A stretch of 64,000 nucleotides of DNA from Spirochaeta sp. UBA5339 (lineage in GTDB: Bacteria > Spirochaetota > Spirochaetia > DSM-2461), in NCBI GenBank assembly GCA_002408085.1, contig DHQL01000007.1:62001-126000 (forward strand). The letters run 5' to 3'. The position numbers and the translations under genes are program-made. Under the pieces are notes generated by a model that did not search any database, had not been told where the DNA came from, and saw only the letters and a program-made list of their open reading frames with translations. The first letter of the stretch is position 1, and the number at the start of each line of letters is the position of its first letter. This document shows, in pieces, positions 15,803 to 23,721 of the stretch.

Positions 15803-15854
15803 TTTGCTTAGATTTGACTTACAATTAAAAAAAGAATGATTTGAAGGAGGGCTT

Positions 15855-16898
15855 ATGAAGGCACTTGTGCTGGAACAGACAAAATCCCTGGCTATCAAAG
15901 AAATGAATGTCTATGAAACATGCGGTCCCGATGAGGTTCGGATTAAAATCATGAATGTTGGTATCTGCGGCAGTGATGTCCACTACTATCTTCATGGAGG
16001 AATCGGAGACTACATAGTAAAAGAGCCGATGATTCTCGGTCATGAGGCTTCAGGAGTGGTGGTGGAAACCGGATCAGAGGTAAGGAATCTGAAAGCGGGA
16101 GACCGTGTCTGCATGGAACCGGGTATACCCGATGGGGGAAGCAGGACCAGCAGGATGGGGATGTACAATCTTGATCCGGCAGTCCGTTTCTGGGCGACTC
16201 CTCCCATTCACGGTTGTCTCTGTGAGACAGTAGTACATCCTGCGTCCTATACTTATAAACTTCCTGTAAATGTGAGCTATGAAGAGGGTGCCATGGTGGA
16301 ACCCCTGGCAATCGGGCTTCAGGGAGCCGACAAGGCAGGGATCTCCCCGGGAGATACGGCACTTGTTACTGGATGCGGCACAATCGGCATTTTAACAGCA
16401 ATTTCCGCCCTGGCAGGAGGCTGCAGCCGGGTTTTTATCTCGGATATCAATACCGACAAGCTTGCCATTACTGAAAAATACAGGAACATAGAGCCCATCA
16501 ATCTTAACAGTGAAGATCTCTATGACCGTATTATGTCAGAGACCGATGGATGGGGTGTAGACAAGGTTTTTGAGGCATCAGGAAGCACCGCGGCCATTAA
16601 GGACCTGCATCGCTATGCCTGTCCCGGAGGAACACTGATCCTTGTGGGAATCCCTGCTGGGGACGGTTCTGCATCAATCAGTATTACAGGCATGCAGGCA
16701 AAGGAGCTGCGGGCTGAGACCGTATTTCGGTATGCCCACAAGTATGACAGGGCTGTCAGGCTGATTGCCTCGGGTGATGTGGATGTTAAGCCTCTGATCG
16801 CAGCTGTCTATCCCTTTGAGAAGAGTATTGAGGCGTTTGACGCGGCATCAGACCCGTCATCAAAGGCTGTCAAAATCCAGATTGCCATGGACAGTTAA
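15855..16898 (+). CDS. Xylitol/L-arabitol dehydrogenase-like zinc enzyme
   Basis: A 347-residue zinc MDR enzyme close to D-xylulose reductase and sorbitol dehydrogenase. Catalytic zinc ligands are Cys38, His63 and Glu64 (LGHEAS); the substrate-side FWATPP motif and FRYAHKYDRA near the C-terminus are diagnostic of the xylitol/sorbitol group. The structural-zinc cysteine cluster is absent, as in many xylitol dehydrogenases. It would oxidise a pentitol to a ketopentose in the cytoplasm with NAD. AAGGAGG precedes the ATG. It is divergent from the LacI repressor and 290 bp ahead of the ABC transporter operon; all carry matching operators, so uptake and oxidation are probably induced together. Confidence 0.9.
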   Translation: MKALVLEQTKSLAIKEMNVYETCGPDEVRIKIMNVGICGSDVHYYLHGGIGDYIVKEPMILGHEASGVVVETGSEVRNLKAGDRVCMEPGIPDGGSRTSRMGMYNLDPAVRFWATPPIHGCLCETVVHPASYTYKLPVNVSYEEGAMVEPLAIGLQGADKAGISPGDTALVTGCGTIGILTAISALAGGCSRVFISDINTDKLAITEKYRNIEPINLNSEDLYDRIMSETDGWGVDKVFEASGSTAAIKDLHRYACPGGTLILVGIPAGDGSASISITGMQAKELRAETVFRYAHKYDRAVRLIASGDVDVKPLIAAVYPFEKSIEAFDAASDPSSKAVKIQIAMDS

Positions 16899-16968
16899 GT
16901 TTTTGTAATCATTTCAGTTAACAGCAGAGTGAAGGCGGGGACCGTATAATTCGGTAAATAAATATCCG

Positions 16969-17032
16969 TTGACCAATGGAAATATCAGTGTTAGCCTTGT
17001 TTTATGGTTAATCGATTACGTAATGGTTTTGC
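16969..17032 (+). promoter_or_regulatory. Promoter region and LacI-type operator of the polyol ABC operon
   Basis: ATCGATTACGTAATGGTT (17011-17028) followed by TTGC is a LacI-type operator with one degenerate arm. TTGACC (16969-16974) with a weak TAGCCT (16992-16997) 17 bp on would start transcription near 17004, just before the site, matching the arrangement at the other promoters. The -10 is poor, so the promoter position is uncertain. Confidence 0.5.
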
Positions 17033-17102
17033 AACTGCTGTTAACTGATTCAGGCTTGATAATCAGGGCCTGAAATAACTCCTTTTCCATAGTGAAAAGT
17101 GA

Positions 17103-17121
17103 AGGAGGATCTATGAAGTAG
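17103..17121 (+). other. Two-codon minigene (strong ribosome site, ATG-AAG-TAG) in the ABC leader
   Basis: AAGGAGG at 17102-17108 is followed after four bases by ATG AAG TAG (17113-17121). It lies 70 bp upstream of the binding-protein start and inside its expected mRNA leader. It may be a regulatory minigene or the remnant of a deleted gene start; the surrounding bases resemble real starts in this window. Confidence 0.4.
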
Positions 17122-17190
17122 CAGTTGTATGTTCGTAATCTTTTTTTATCAGTTTTAATCAGTATTTATATTAAAAATTGGAGGAATCTA

Positions 17191-18156
17191 ATGAAGAAAA
17201 TCATTATTGTACTGCTGGCATTAGCAGTAAGTTTCAGCGCCTATGCTACAGGTCAGATGGAAGATGACGGTGTTTACAGAGTAGGTATCACCATTCAGTC
17301 TCTTGAGAACAGCTACTGGGCCGGAGTATTCGGTGAAGTTGAGGACCTGATGAAAGCCAAGGGTTGGAACTACACCATTCTCAGCTGTAAGGACAACTCT
17401 GCCACACAGATTCAGCAGATTGAAAACTTTATCACTAACGATGTAGACCTGATCATGGTTCACCCCTCTGATCCCAATGCTCTGGAGGACTATCTTGCAG
17501 CAGCCCGTGAACAGGGAATCAAGGTAATGTGCTGGGATGATAAGATGACCAACACAGATGTAAACTGGGTTCTGGACAACACCAAACTCGGTTATACCAT
17601 CGGTACTGCCGCAGCTGAATTTATCAACGAACACTACACTACTTCCAGCCAGGCGAAGATCGCCGTTATGAACTATCCCCAGACTCCCATCCTTCTGGAA
17701 AGAGAGACAGGTATCCTCAACGCACTGAAGGAACTCTCTCCCGGAAAGTTTGAAGTTGTTGCTCAGCAGCCCGCTCTTGATGCGGCTACAGCCCTCTCCA
17801 ACATGGAGTCCATCTTCCAGGCCCATCCCGATGTAACAGTTGTATGTTCTATCGGTGCCGGCGGAGACATCGGTGCCAACGAGGCTTTTATGTCCAGAAC
17901 CGGAGGAAAGATTCCCGCCAATGTAGGTATCTTCTCTGCAGACGCTACACAGCAGCAGCTTGAGTCCATCGTAAACGGAGAAGCTTCCAGAGCCTCTGTA
18001 GGTTTTGAAGGTTCCAACAAGAAGACTGCCGAAGCCGTTGTTGCTCTCTATGAAAAGCTTCTGATGGGTGAGAGCTTCCCCGAGCAGAATATCTTCAGAA
18101 ATCTGATGATCATCGATGCGGAAACCGCTCCCACTTTCCTGGCAGATTTTGAATAA
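17191..18156 (+). CDS. Sugar/polyol ABC transporter periplasmic binding protein (RbsB-type)
   Basis: A 321-residue cluster-B binding protein with signal peptide (MKKIIIVLLALAVSF, cleavage near AYATGQ). The mature part begins YRVGITIQSLENSYWAGVF, as in ribose/xylose-type binding proteins, and ends in the usual two-lobe fold (DATQQQLESIVNGEA region). The start is the ATG at 17191 behind GGAGGA; the longer open frame upstream covers only leader sequence. It delivers substrate to the ATPase and permease downstream. Genomic setting (xylitol dehydrogenase-like enzyme, pentulose kinases, shared LacI operators) suggests a pentitol or related polyol. A hairpin with a T-run after the gene should raise its level over the membrane components. 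Confidence 0.9.
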   Translation: MKKIIIVLLALAVSFSAYATGQMEDDGVYRVGITIQSLENSYWAGVFGEVEDLMKAKGWNYTILSCKDNSATQIQQIENFITNDVDLIMVHPSDPNALEDYLAAAREQGIKVMCWDDKMTNTDVNWVLDNTKLGYTIGTAAAEFINEHYTTSSQAKIAVMNYPQTPILLERETGILNALKELSPGKFEVVAQQPALDAATALSNMESIFQAHPDVTVVCSIGAGGDIGANEAFMSRTGGKIPANVGIFSADATQQQLESIVNGEASRASVGFEGSNKKTAEAVVALYEKLLMGESFPEQNIFRNLMIIDAETAPTFLADFE

Positions 18157-18170
18157 GTTTACTTGATTTG

Positions 18171-18207
18171 GCCGCTGCGGTTTTCCTTTAAAACTGCGGC
18201 GGTTTTT
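18171..18207 (+). terminator. Intercistronic hairpin between binding protein and ATPase
   Basis: GCCGCTGCGGTTTT pairs (with G-T pairs) with AAAACTGCGGCGG, then TTTTT. It is placed directly after the binding-protein gene and before the ATPase start at 18230, as expected for partial termination giving excess binding protein. Confidence 0.7.
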
Positions 18208-18229
18208 CAAGTTCAATGGAGAGAAAACC

Positions 18230-19735
18230 GTGAGTGAAGACTTTGTCTTACAGTTAAAAAATATAAGAAAAGAGTATCCCGGTGTAACAGCCTTGAAGAA
18301 TGTTTCCCTTGAAATTAAAGAAGGAGAGATCCTGGGACTGATCGGCGAAAATGGAGCCGGAAAGTCCACACTGATCAAGACCTGTTCGGGAGCCGTTATT
18401 CCCACCTCCGGTAAAATCATTGTCGGCGGAAAAGAGCATACCCATATGAGCCCCCAGCTGGCCAGGGAGAACGGAATCGCCATTATCTACCAGGAATTCA
18501 ACAATGTCAGAGAGCTCTCTGCCGCAGAGAACCTCTTCCTGGGAAACCCCATCAGAAAGGGAATTGTCATTGACCGGAAGGCAATGGAACGGGAGGCTGA
18601 GAAAGCCTTTGCCCAGCTGAATATCAACATTGACCCCAAGGCCCTGGTCGGCGACCTGACCGTGGGATATCAGCAGATGATAGAAATCGCCAAAGCCATA
18701 CAGCAGGACGCCAAAGTCCTGATTATGGACGAGCCCTCCGCTCCTCTGACAAATGCGGAAGTGGACAGTCTCTATAAAGTATGCGAACTACTGAAATCCA
18801 AGGGTGTTTCAATTATATATATCTCACACAAGCTTGAAGAGATTTTCAGACTCTCCAGCAGAATCGTTGTTCTCCGGGACGGGGAGTATATTGATACCCT
18901 CCAGACAGCCGAGAGCAATGTTGACGAACTGATCCGGTTGATGGTCGGCCGGGAGCTGAAGGACACCTTTCCTCCCAGACCTCCTGCAGAGGGTGAGCCG
19001 GAAGTCTTCTTTGAGGCACGGAATGTCAGTGGAAATGGAAACAAAAAAGTGAACCTGAAGATCCACAAGGGTGAAGTCCTCGGGCTTGGCGGTCTTGTTG
19101 GTGCCGGAAGAACAGAGCTGGCCCAGATGATCTTCGGTGCCGTTCATAAAACAGAGGGTGAGTTCTTCCTTAAGGGGAAGGAGATCAATCCGAAGTCTCC
19201 CCGGGAGGCCATCGATCTGGGAATTGCCCTGGTTCCTGAGGACCGGAAGAGGCATGGGGCCCTGCTTGGTGTATCTGTAAAGAACAATATCAATATGCCC
19301 ATCTATAAGCTTATATCCAAATTCTCTGTAATCAACTCCTCAAAGGAGAGTGTGACCACTGAGAAGTACAGACAGGAGCTTCTGATAAAGACCCCCACAA
19401 TCCATCAGGAGGTTAAGAACCTGAGCGGTGGAAACCAGCAGAAGGTTATCCTCGGAAAGTGGCTGGCCGCCAACTCTGAACTGATCATTCTGGACGAGCC
19501 CACTAGAGGTATCGATGTGGGTGCCAAGTTTGAGATCTACAAACTGATCAACACACTTGTTGAAAATGGAAAAACCGTTCTGCTTATCTCCTCGGAGATG
19601 GAGGAGCTTATGGGAATGTCCGACCGGATCATCGTGTTCTGCGAGGGACGGATTACGGGCGAGTTAAAAAAAGAAGAATTTGAACAACATCTGATCCTGA
19701 AAATGGCATCCGATGTTCAGGAGGATGAAGAGTGA
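18230..19735 (+). CDS. Sugar/polyol ABC transporter ATPase (RbsA-type, duplicated)
   Basis: A 501-residue protein made of two ABC domains, as in RbsA/XylG/MglA. The first half has Walker A GENGAGKS (39-46) and Walker B LIMDEPSA near 165. The second half has the usual degenerate P-loop GAGRTE, the clear signature LSGGNQQK and LIILDEPTRGIDVG. It starts with GTG at 18230 behind GGAGAG. It energises import through the permease whose GTG start overlaps its stop by 4 bp. The typical RbsA pattern, with one strong signature in the second half, is complete. Confidence 0.93.
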   Translation: MSEDFVLQLKNIRKEYPGVTALKNVSLEIKEGEILGLIGENGAGKSTLIKTCSGAVIPTSGKIIVGGKEHTHMSPQLARENGIAIIYQEFNNVRELSAAENLFLGNPIRKGIVIDRKAMEREAEKAFAQLNINIDPKALVGDLTVGYQQMIEIAKAIQQDAKVLIMDEPSAPLTNAEVDSLYKVCELLKSKGVSIIYISHKLEEIFRLSSRIVVLRDGEYIDTLQTAESNVDELIRLMVGRELKDTFPPRPPAEGEPEVFFEARNVSGNGNKKVNLKIHKGEVLGLGGLVGAGRTELAQMIFGAVHKTEGEFFLKGKEINPKSPREAIDLGIALVPEDRKRHGALLGVSVKNNINMPIYKLISKFSVINSSKESVTTEKYRQELLIKTPTIHQEVKNLSGGNQQKVILGKWLAANSELIILDEPTRGIDVGAKFEIYKLINTLVENGKTVLLISSEMEELMGMSDRIIVFCEGRITGELKKEEFEQHLILKMASDVQEDEE

Positions 19736-20679
19736 AGGATATAGTAATTGCCAGACTGAAGAAGAGTGCAATCTGGGTAGTTCTGCTGCTGCTTGTGGTG
19801 GTATTTACGGCGGCAAACCCGAGATTTTTGTCCATGAACAATCTGTTTACCGTTGCGCGTCAGGTTTCCATGTACGGAATTGCCTCCATCGGTATGACCT
19901 TTGTTATTCTTATTGCGGGAATCGACCTCTCTACGGGTTCGATTATTACCATTGTTAACGTAATGTGCGCCTACCTGATGGTAAATATGGGATTCGGTAT
20001 GGTTGAAGCTGTGACCCTGTCCCTGTTTCTGGCTGTTCTGATCGGTACCCTTAACGGAATGCTTATTTCAACTATCGGTATTCCCGCGATCATCGCCACC
20101 TTTGCAACACAGACCATCTTTGCGGGTATTGCCTATCTTCTATGCGGCGGTACTCCCATCTACGGCTTTGATCCCCGTTTCAAGGTTATCGGGCAGGGAT
20201 ATGTCGGGCCTGTACCGGTTCCTGTTATTATTATGATCCTCTGTTTTGCCCTGGGTTCCTTTATTCTGAACAAGACCTACTTCGGCCGCTACTTTTACGC
20301 GGTGGGTGGAAATGAGGAGGCCGCAGAGCTTTCTGGTATCCGTGTCGGCAGAATCAAGTATCTGATCTACGCCCTTTCCGGTCTCTTTGCGGGGCTTGCT
20401 GGAATCGTAATGCTCTCCAGAACAAACTCCGCCCAGCCCACTGCCGGTCTGGGATATGAGTTTGATGTTATCACCTGTGTTGTTCTGGGAGGAGTTTCCA
20501 TTGTCGGCGGATTCGGTAAGATCTCCGGTGTTATTGCTGGTGTACTGATTATCGGTGTTCTGACAAACGGAATGGTTCTCCTCAATGTCAGCAACTATAC
20601 ACAGATGGTAGTAAAGGGAATCGTTCTTATCCTTGCAGTCGGTTTTGATACCCTTCAGAAGAAGAGATCAATCGGCTGA
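19732..20679 (+). CDS. Sugar/polyol ABC transporter permease (RbsC-type)
   Basis: A 315-residue inner-membrane protein with about eight to ten helices. It carries the RbsC-type hallmark LIAGIDLSTGSIITIVNV (about residues 62-79) and a late GGVSIVGGFGKISG segment. The GTG start at 19732 overlaps the ATPase stop (GTGA) and is preceded by AGGAGG, so translation is coupled. It forms the membrane pore of the transporter. A rho-independent terminator follows at 20734. Confidence 0.93.
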   Translation: MKDIVIARLKKSAIWVVLLLLVVVFTAANPRFLSMNNLFTVARQVSMYGIASIGMTFVILIAGIDLSTGSIITIVNVMCAYLMVNMGFGMVEAVTLSLFLAVLIGTLNGMLISTIGIPAIIATFATQTIFAGIAYLLCGGTPIYGFDPRFKVIGQGYVGPVPVPVIIMILCFALGSFILNKTYFGRYFYAVGGNEEAAELSGIRVGRIKYLIYALSGLFAGLAGIVMLSRTNSAQPTAGLGYEFDVITCVVLGGVSIVGGFGKISGVIAGVLIIGVLTNGMVLLNVSNYTQMVVKGIVLILAVGFDTLQKKRSIG

Positions 20680-20733
20680 TAAAAGTAAAAACCAAAGCCT
20701 CCGTTTAATAAATAATATTAAAAAAGTTTTTAG

Positions 20734-20765
20734 ACCTGCTGTGTATTCCACGGCAGGTTTTTTTT
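20734..20765 (+). terminator. Terminator of the polyol ABC operon
   Basis: ACCTGCTGTG (20734-20743) pairs with CACGGCAGGT (20749-20758), followed by TTTTTTT. Confidence 0.9.
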
Positions 20766-20785
20766 GGGTTCTGAGAGAGATTCTG

Positions 20786-20884
20786 ATGACTGATATCAGT
20801 TTTCTGAAAATGTGTCGGGGGGAGCTTTGCTGGAAACAGGTGCTCTGCCGGAATCAGGAGTTTTGCAGGGAAAAGGGGAAATAA
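20786..20884 (+). CDS. Possible 32-residue cysteine-rich small protein
   Basis: An ATG at 20786 with a modest GAGAGA ribosome site opens a 32-codon frame ending in TAA at 20884. It has cysteines at positions 10, 15, 21 and 27 and several Arg/Lys/Gln residues. It lies between the terminator of the ABC operon and the minus-strand terminator of the FGGY kinase, with no promoter that I can identify. A chance frame is quite possible. Confidence 0.2.
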   Translation: MTDISFLKMCRGELCWKQVLCRNQEFCREKGK

Positions 20885-20909
20885 AAAACCGGGACCATCT
20901 GGCCCCGGT
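20883..20909 (-). terminator. Terminator of the second FGGY kinase (minus strand)
   Basis: On the minus strand ACCGGG (20904-20909) pairs with CCCGGT (20888-20893), extended by GCC/GGT-type pairs, and is followed by TTTTTTAT. Confidence 0.8.
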
Positions 20910-20938
20910 GAGAAAAGAGTATTAAATATTCATTCCGA

Positions 20939-22546
20939 TCAAATCAGGTTTTCAATGGCCGAACGCTCAATGGCCAGCCCCTTGTGATAGCGTTTGAAGA
21001 AGGTATTGAACCCTTCCACATCCGCCTTGTCAGGCTGCACCGCGTCTCCGATACTGCCCTTAAAGACCTCTGCAATAAAGGCGGGAAAGTCCTGTGCGCT
21101 GTCATCTCTGACCATATAGGAGGAAAGAAGGGCGATTCCCCAGGCGCCGCCCTCTCCGGCAGTTTCCAGGATTGATATGGGTGTTCCCGTAGCCGCAGCC
21201 ATTATCTTCTGACCAACTTCGGCGGCCTTGAAGAATCCGCCGTGACCCCTGATTTCATCAACAGCAACTCCTTCCTCCACGGTCAGAACATCAAGCCCGG
21301 TTCTCATGGCGCACAGAGCCGTAAAGAGATGGGATCTCATAAAGTTCGGGAGGTTGAAGCGGCTCTCGGGAGAGCGGACAAAGAGAGGGCGTCCCTCGCT
21401 GAAACCAGTCATATGCTCTCCGGAAACATAACCGATGCTGAGTATACCGCCGCAGTCGGGATCAGCCTTAAGGGACTGTTCAAGAAGGGTGTCATAGAGC
21501 CGGGGAGTGGAGACATCGAAGCCGAGGGCTTTTACAGCCTCTCCCAGCAATCCCATCCAGGCATCATAGTCGGAGCTGCAGTTGTTTGAGTGGGCCATAC
21601 CCACAAGGTTTCCGTCGGGGGTGGTGACAAGGTCAATTTCAGGGTGGACCTTGTCAAGTTCCTTTTCCAGTACCACCATGGCGAAAACCGAAGTCCCTGC
21701 GGATACATTTCCAGTTCTTACGGCAACGCTGTTTGTGGCTACCATGCCGGTTCCTGCATCCCCCTCGGGAGGGCAGACCGATACTCCGGGAACCAGTTTT
21801 CCCCTGGGATCCAGAAGGGCTGCTCCTTCGGCACTTAAGAATCCTGCAGTCTTACCGGCAACAAGAACTTCCGGGAGGATTTCCTTTGTCTTCCAGGAAA
21901 AACCCTTTCCTTTATGGAGCTCATCGAACTGTCCGCACATGGTCAGATTGAAGTCCTTTGTCTTCAGATCGATGGGAAACATCCCCGATGCCTCACCAAT
22001 TCCCATTGTCTTTGCGCCGGTAAGTTTCCAGTGGACATAACCGGCCAGGGTGGTGATAAAGCTGATATCCTTAACATGATCCTCGCCGTTCAGGACGGCC
22101 TGGTGGAGATGGGCAATGCTCCAACGCTGGGGAATGGGGTAGTTGAACAGTTCTGTAAGTTCCTTTGATGCCTGTCCGGTAAAATTATTTCTCCATGTTC
22201 GGAAGGGTACAAGAAGATTGTCGTCTTTGTCGAAGGCCAGATAGCCGTGCATCATACCGCTGAAACCCAGGGCCTTTAGTTTTGTCAGGGAGACTCCCCA
22301 CTTCTTTTGAACATCCTCTGCCAGAGCGGCATAACTGCCCTGAACACCTGTCCAAACCTCATCCAGAGCATAGGTCCAGATGCCGTCGATCTGAGAATTT
22401 TCCCAGCCGTAGCTCCCCGAGGCAAGGGGCATCTTGTCATCACCAATAAGCACGGCTTTTATCCTGGTTGATCCGAGCTCAATACCTACACAGGCTTCTC
22501 CATTTGCGATGCTCTCTGAAATTGATTTTTTCTCTTCTGAATTCAT
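20939..22546 (-). CDS. FGGY-family carbohydrate kinase (ribulokinase-like branch)
   Basis: A 535-residue two-domain kinase. The N-terminal phosphate loop is GIELGSTRIKA (21-31), GFSGMMHGYL (about 94-103) is the sugar-side motif, and ETAGEGGAWGIALLSSY (near 460) is the ADP-binding region. Length and the long inserts place it with ribulokinase-like members rather than classical xylulokinase; I cannot name the substrate. It converges with the ABC operon and is divergent from the HAD phosphatase, with a LacI-type half-operator in the shared upstream region. It may phosphorylate the ketose made from the imported polyol, giving the cluster two kinases with different specificities. Confidence 0.82.
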   Translation of the reverse strand: MNSEEKKSISESIANGEACVGIELGSTRIKAVLIGDDKMPLASGSYGWENSQIDGIWTYALDEVWTGVQGSYAALAEDVQKKWGVSLTKLKALGFSGMMHGYLAFDKDDNLLVPFRTWRNNFTGQASKELTELFNYPIPQRWSIAHLHQAVLNGEDHVKDISFITTLAGYVHWKLTGAKTMGIGEASGMFPIDLKTKDFNLTMCGQFDELHKGKGFSWKTKEILPEVLVAGKTAGFLSAEGAALLDPRGKLVPGVSVCPPEGDAGTGMVATNSVAVRTGNVSAGTSVFAMVVLEKELDKVHPEIDLVTTPDGNLVGMAHSNNCSSDYDAWMGLLGEAVKALGFDVSTPRLYDTLLEQSLKADPDCGGILSIGYVSGEHMTGFSEGRPLFVRSPESRFNLPNFMRSHLFTALCAMRTGLDVLTVEEGVAVDEIRGHGGFFKAAEVGQKIMAAATGTPISILETAGEGGAWGIALLSSYMVRDDSAQDFPAFIAEVFKGSIGDAVQPDKADVEGFNTFFKRYHKGLAIERSAIENLI

Positions 22547-22776
22547 ATCCCTTTATCCATTCTTTATTTTTTCAGCCAGTCACATCCATAAATTCAATCA
22601 GATGAACTGCGTTTCAGTATCAAGGTTCTTTAATTTATTTACCGAATATGAATTAGCTGAATTTTGATGTTATGAATAATATACCATAAATGAATAGATA
22701 AATATATCTTGTTTGCGCTCAAAAGACCTGTCTCATCAAAAAAACGGGAAAAAATTATTTTCAAAAAATCGCAGAG

Positions 22777-22804
22777 GTAATCGATTGCTTAATTCCTTTA
22801 TAAT
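22777..22804 (+). promoter_or_regulatory. HAD gene promoter with LacI-type operator in the spacer
   Basis: TATAAT (22799-22804) is the -10; no good -35 is visible (GGTAAT at 22776-22781 has the right spacing). GTAATCGATTGCTTAATT (22777-22793 region) keeps the left arm and core of the LacI operators and falls between the two boxes. It is the weakest of the five sites. Confidence 0.45.
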
Positions 22805-22837
22805 GTGTACTTTTTATGAAAAATATTAAAGGATAAA

Positions 22838-23518
22838 ATGTTGATAGAGACCGTAATTTTCGATATGGATGGAGTGCTTCTGGACAGTGAACACATTCAC
22901 AAGTCCATAAATCAGAAGTTCTTCAGTGAGATCGGAACCCCTGTCACAGACAGTGAATATGAAGATAATTTTGTTGGCCTCCCTTTAAGGGATATGTTCG
23001 TCTTTCTTGGAAGGGAGAACAAGCTGCCTGATACCGTGGATGGACTTACAAAAAAGTGTGGAAACAGGATTCTGAAGGGCTTCGAAGAGGCGGAGCTTAC
23101 AGCAGCCGCCGGTGTTGAAGAGCTGCTGAAGGAGCTGAAAGGCCGGGGAATGAATCTTGCGGTAGGGTCATCGTCATCTCCCGCTCTGATTGCCCTGATT
23201 ATTGAGAAGATCGGTCTTTCCAGGTACTTTGACTACCTTGTCAGCGGGTATGATGTGGAGCGCGGTAAACCCCATCCCGACCTTTTTCTGCATATTGCAG
23301 AACTCTTCGGAACGGATCCGAAGAGCTGCCTGGTAATTGAGGATTCCACCCAGGGTGTTGAGGCATCCAGCCGGGCCGGAATGAATACGGTGGGTGTCCG
23401 GAACATCTCTTCGGGAGATCAGAACCTGGATAAGGCAGACAGGATTATCGATGATTTTTCAAATAAAGGGAGAGAATCAGTACTGCAGTTCCTTACCCTT
23501 GAAAAGGTTGGTCTCTGA
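22838..23518 (+). CDS. HAD-superfamily sugar phosphatase/phosphomutase (beta-PGM-like)
   Basis: A 226-residue HAD subfamily IA protein. Nucleophile Asp9 and acid/base Asp11 are in DMDGVLLDSE; motif II is GSSSS (about 109-113); the motif III lysine is in RGKPHPDLF; and motif IV is VIEDSTQGVEAS. The cap is helical, as in beta-phosphoglucomutase and 2-deoxyglucose-6-phosphatase relatives. It acts in the cytoplasm on a phosphorylated sugar or polyol. Its likely promoter carries a LacI-type site, so it is probably part of the polyol regulon, possibly removing toxic sugar phosphates made by the kinases. Confidence 0.85.
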   Translation: MLIETVIFDMDGVLLDSEHIHKSINQKFFSEIGTPVTDSEYEDNFVGLPLRDMFVFLGRENKLPDTVDGLTKKCGNRILKGFEEAELTAAAGVEELLKELKGRGMNLAVGSSSSPALIALIIEKIGLSRYFDYLVSGYDVERGKPHPDLFLHIAELFGTDPKSCLVIEDSTQGVEASSRAGMNTVGVRNISSGDQNLDKADRIIDDFSNKGRESVLQFLTLEKVGL

Positions 23519-23670
23519 AAGAGGCTTTTCCTCAGGTGTTTGGACAGGAGCATGAATGCATCGAACCGGCCTGATATCAGATTTTTTTACACAGTTTACA
23601 ATCTCTTGATCTTCTCTTTACCTGCAAATCGGGCAATAGGACTACTCTTATATTAAAATTTCAAAGATGA

Positions 23671-23700
23671 TTCCGGCAACAGGAACAATCTGCTGCCGGA
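23671..23700 (+). repeat. Hairpin in the leader of the large lipoprotein gene
   Basis: TCCGGCA (23672-23678) pairs with TGCCGGA (23694-23700) around a 15-base loop. It ends 21 bp before the start codon and could be a 5-prime mRNA stem or the weak terminator of the HAD gene (no T-tract). Confidence 0.4.
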
Positions 23701-23721
23701 TAATGATTTCTGGAGATAGAT

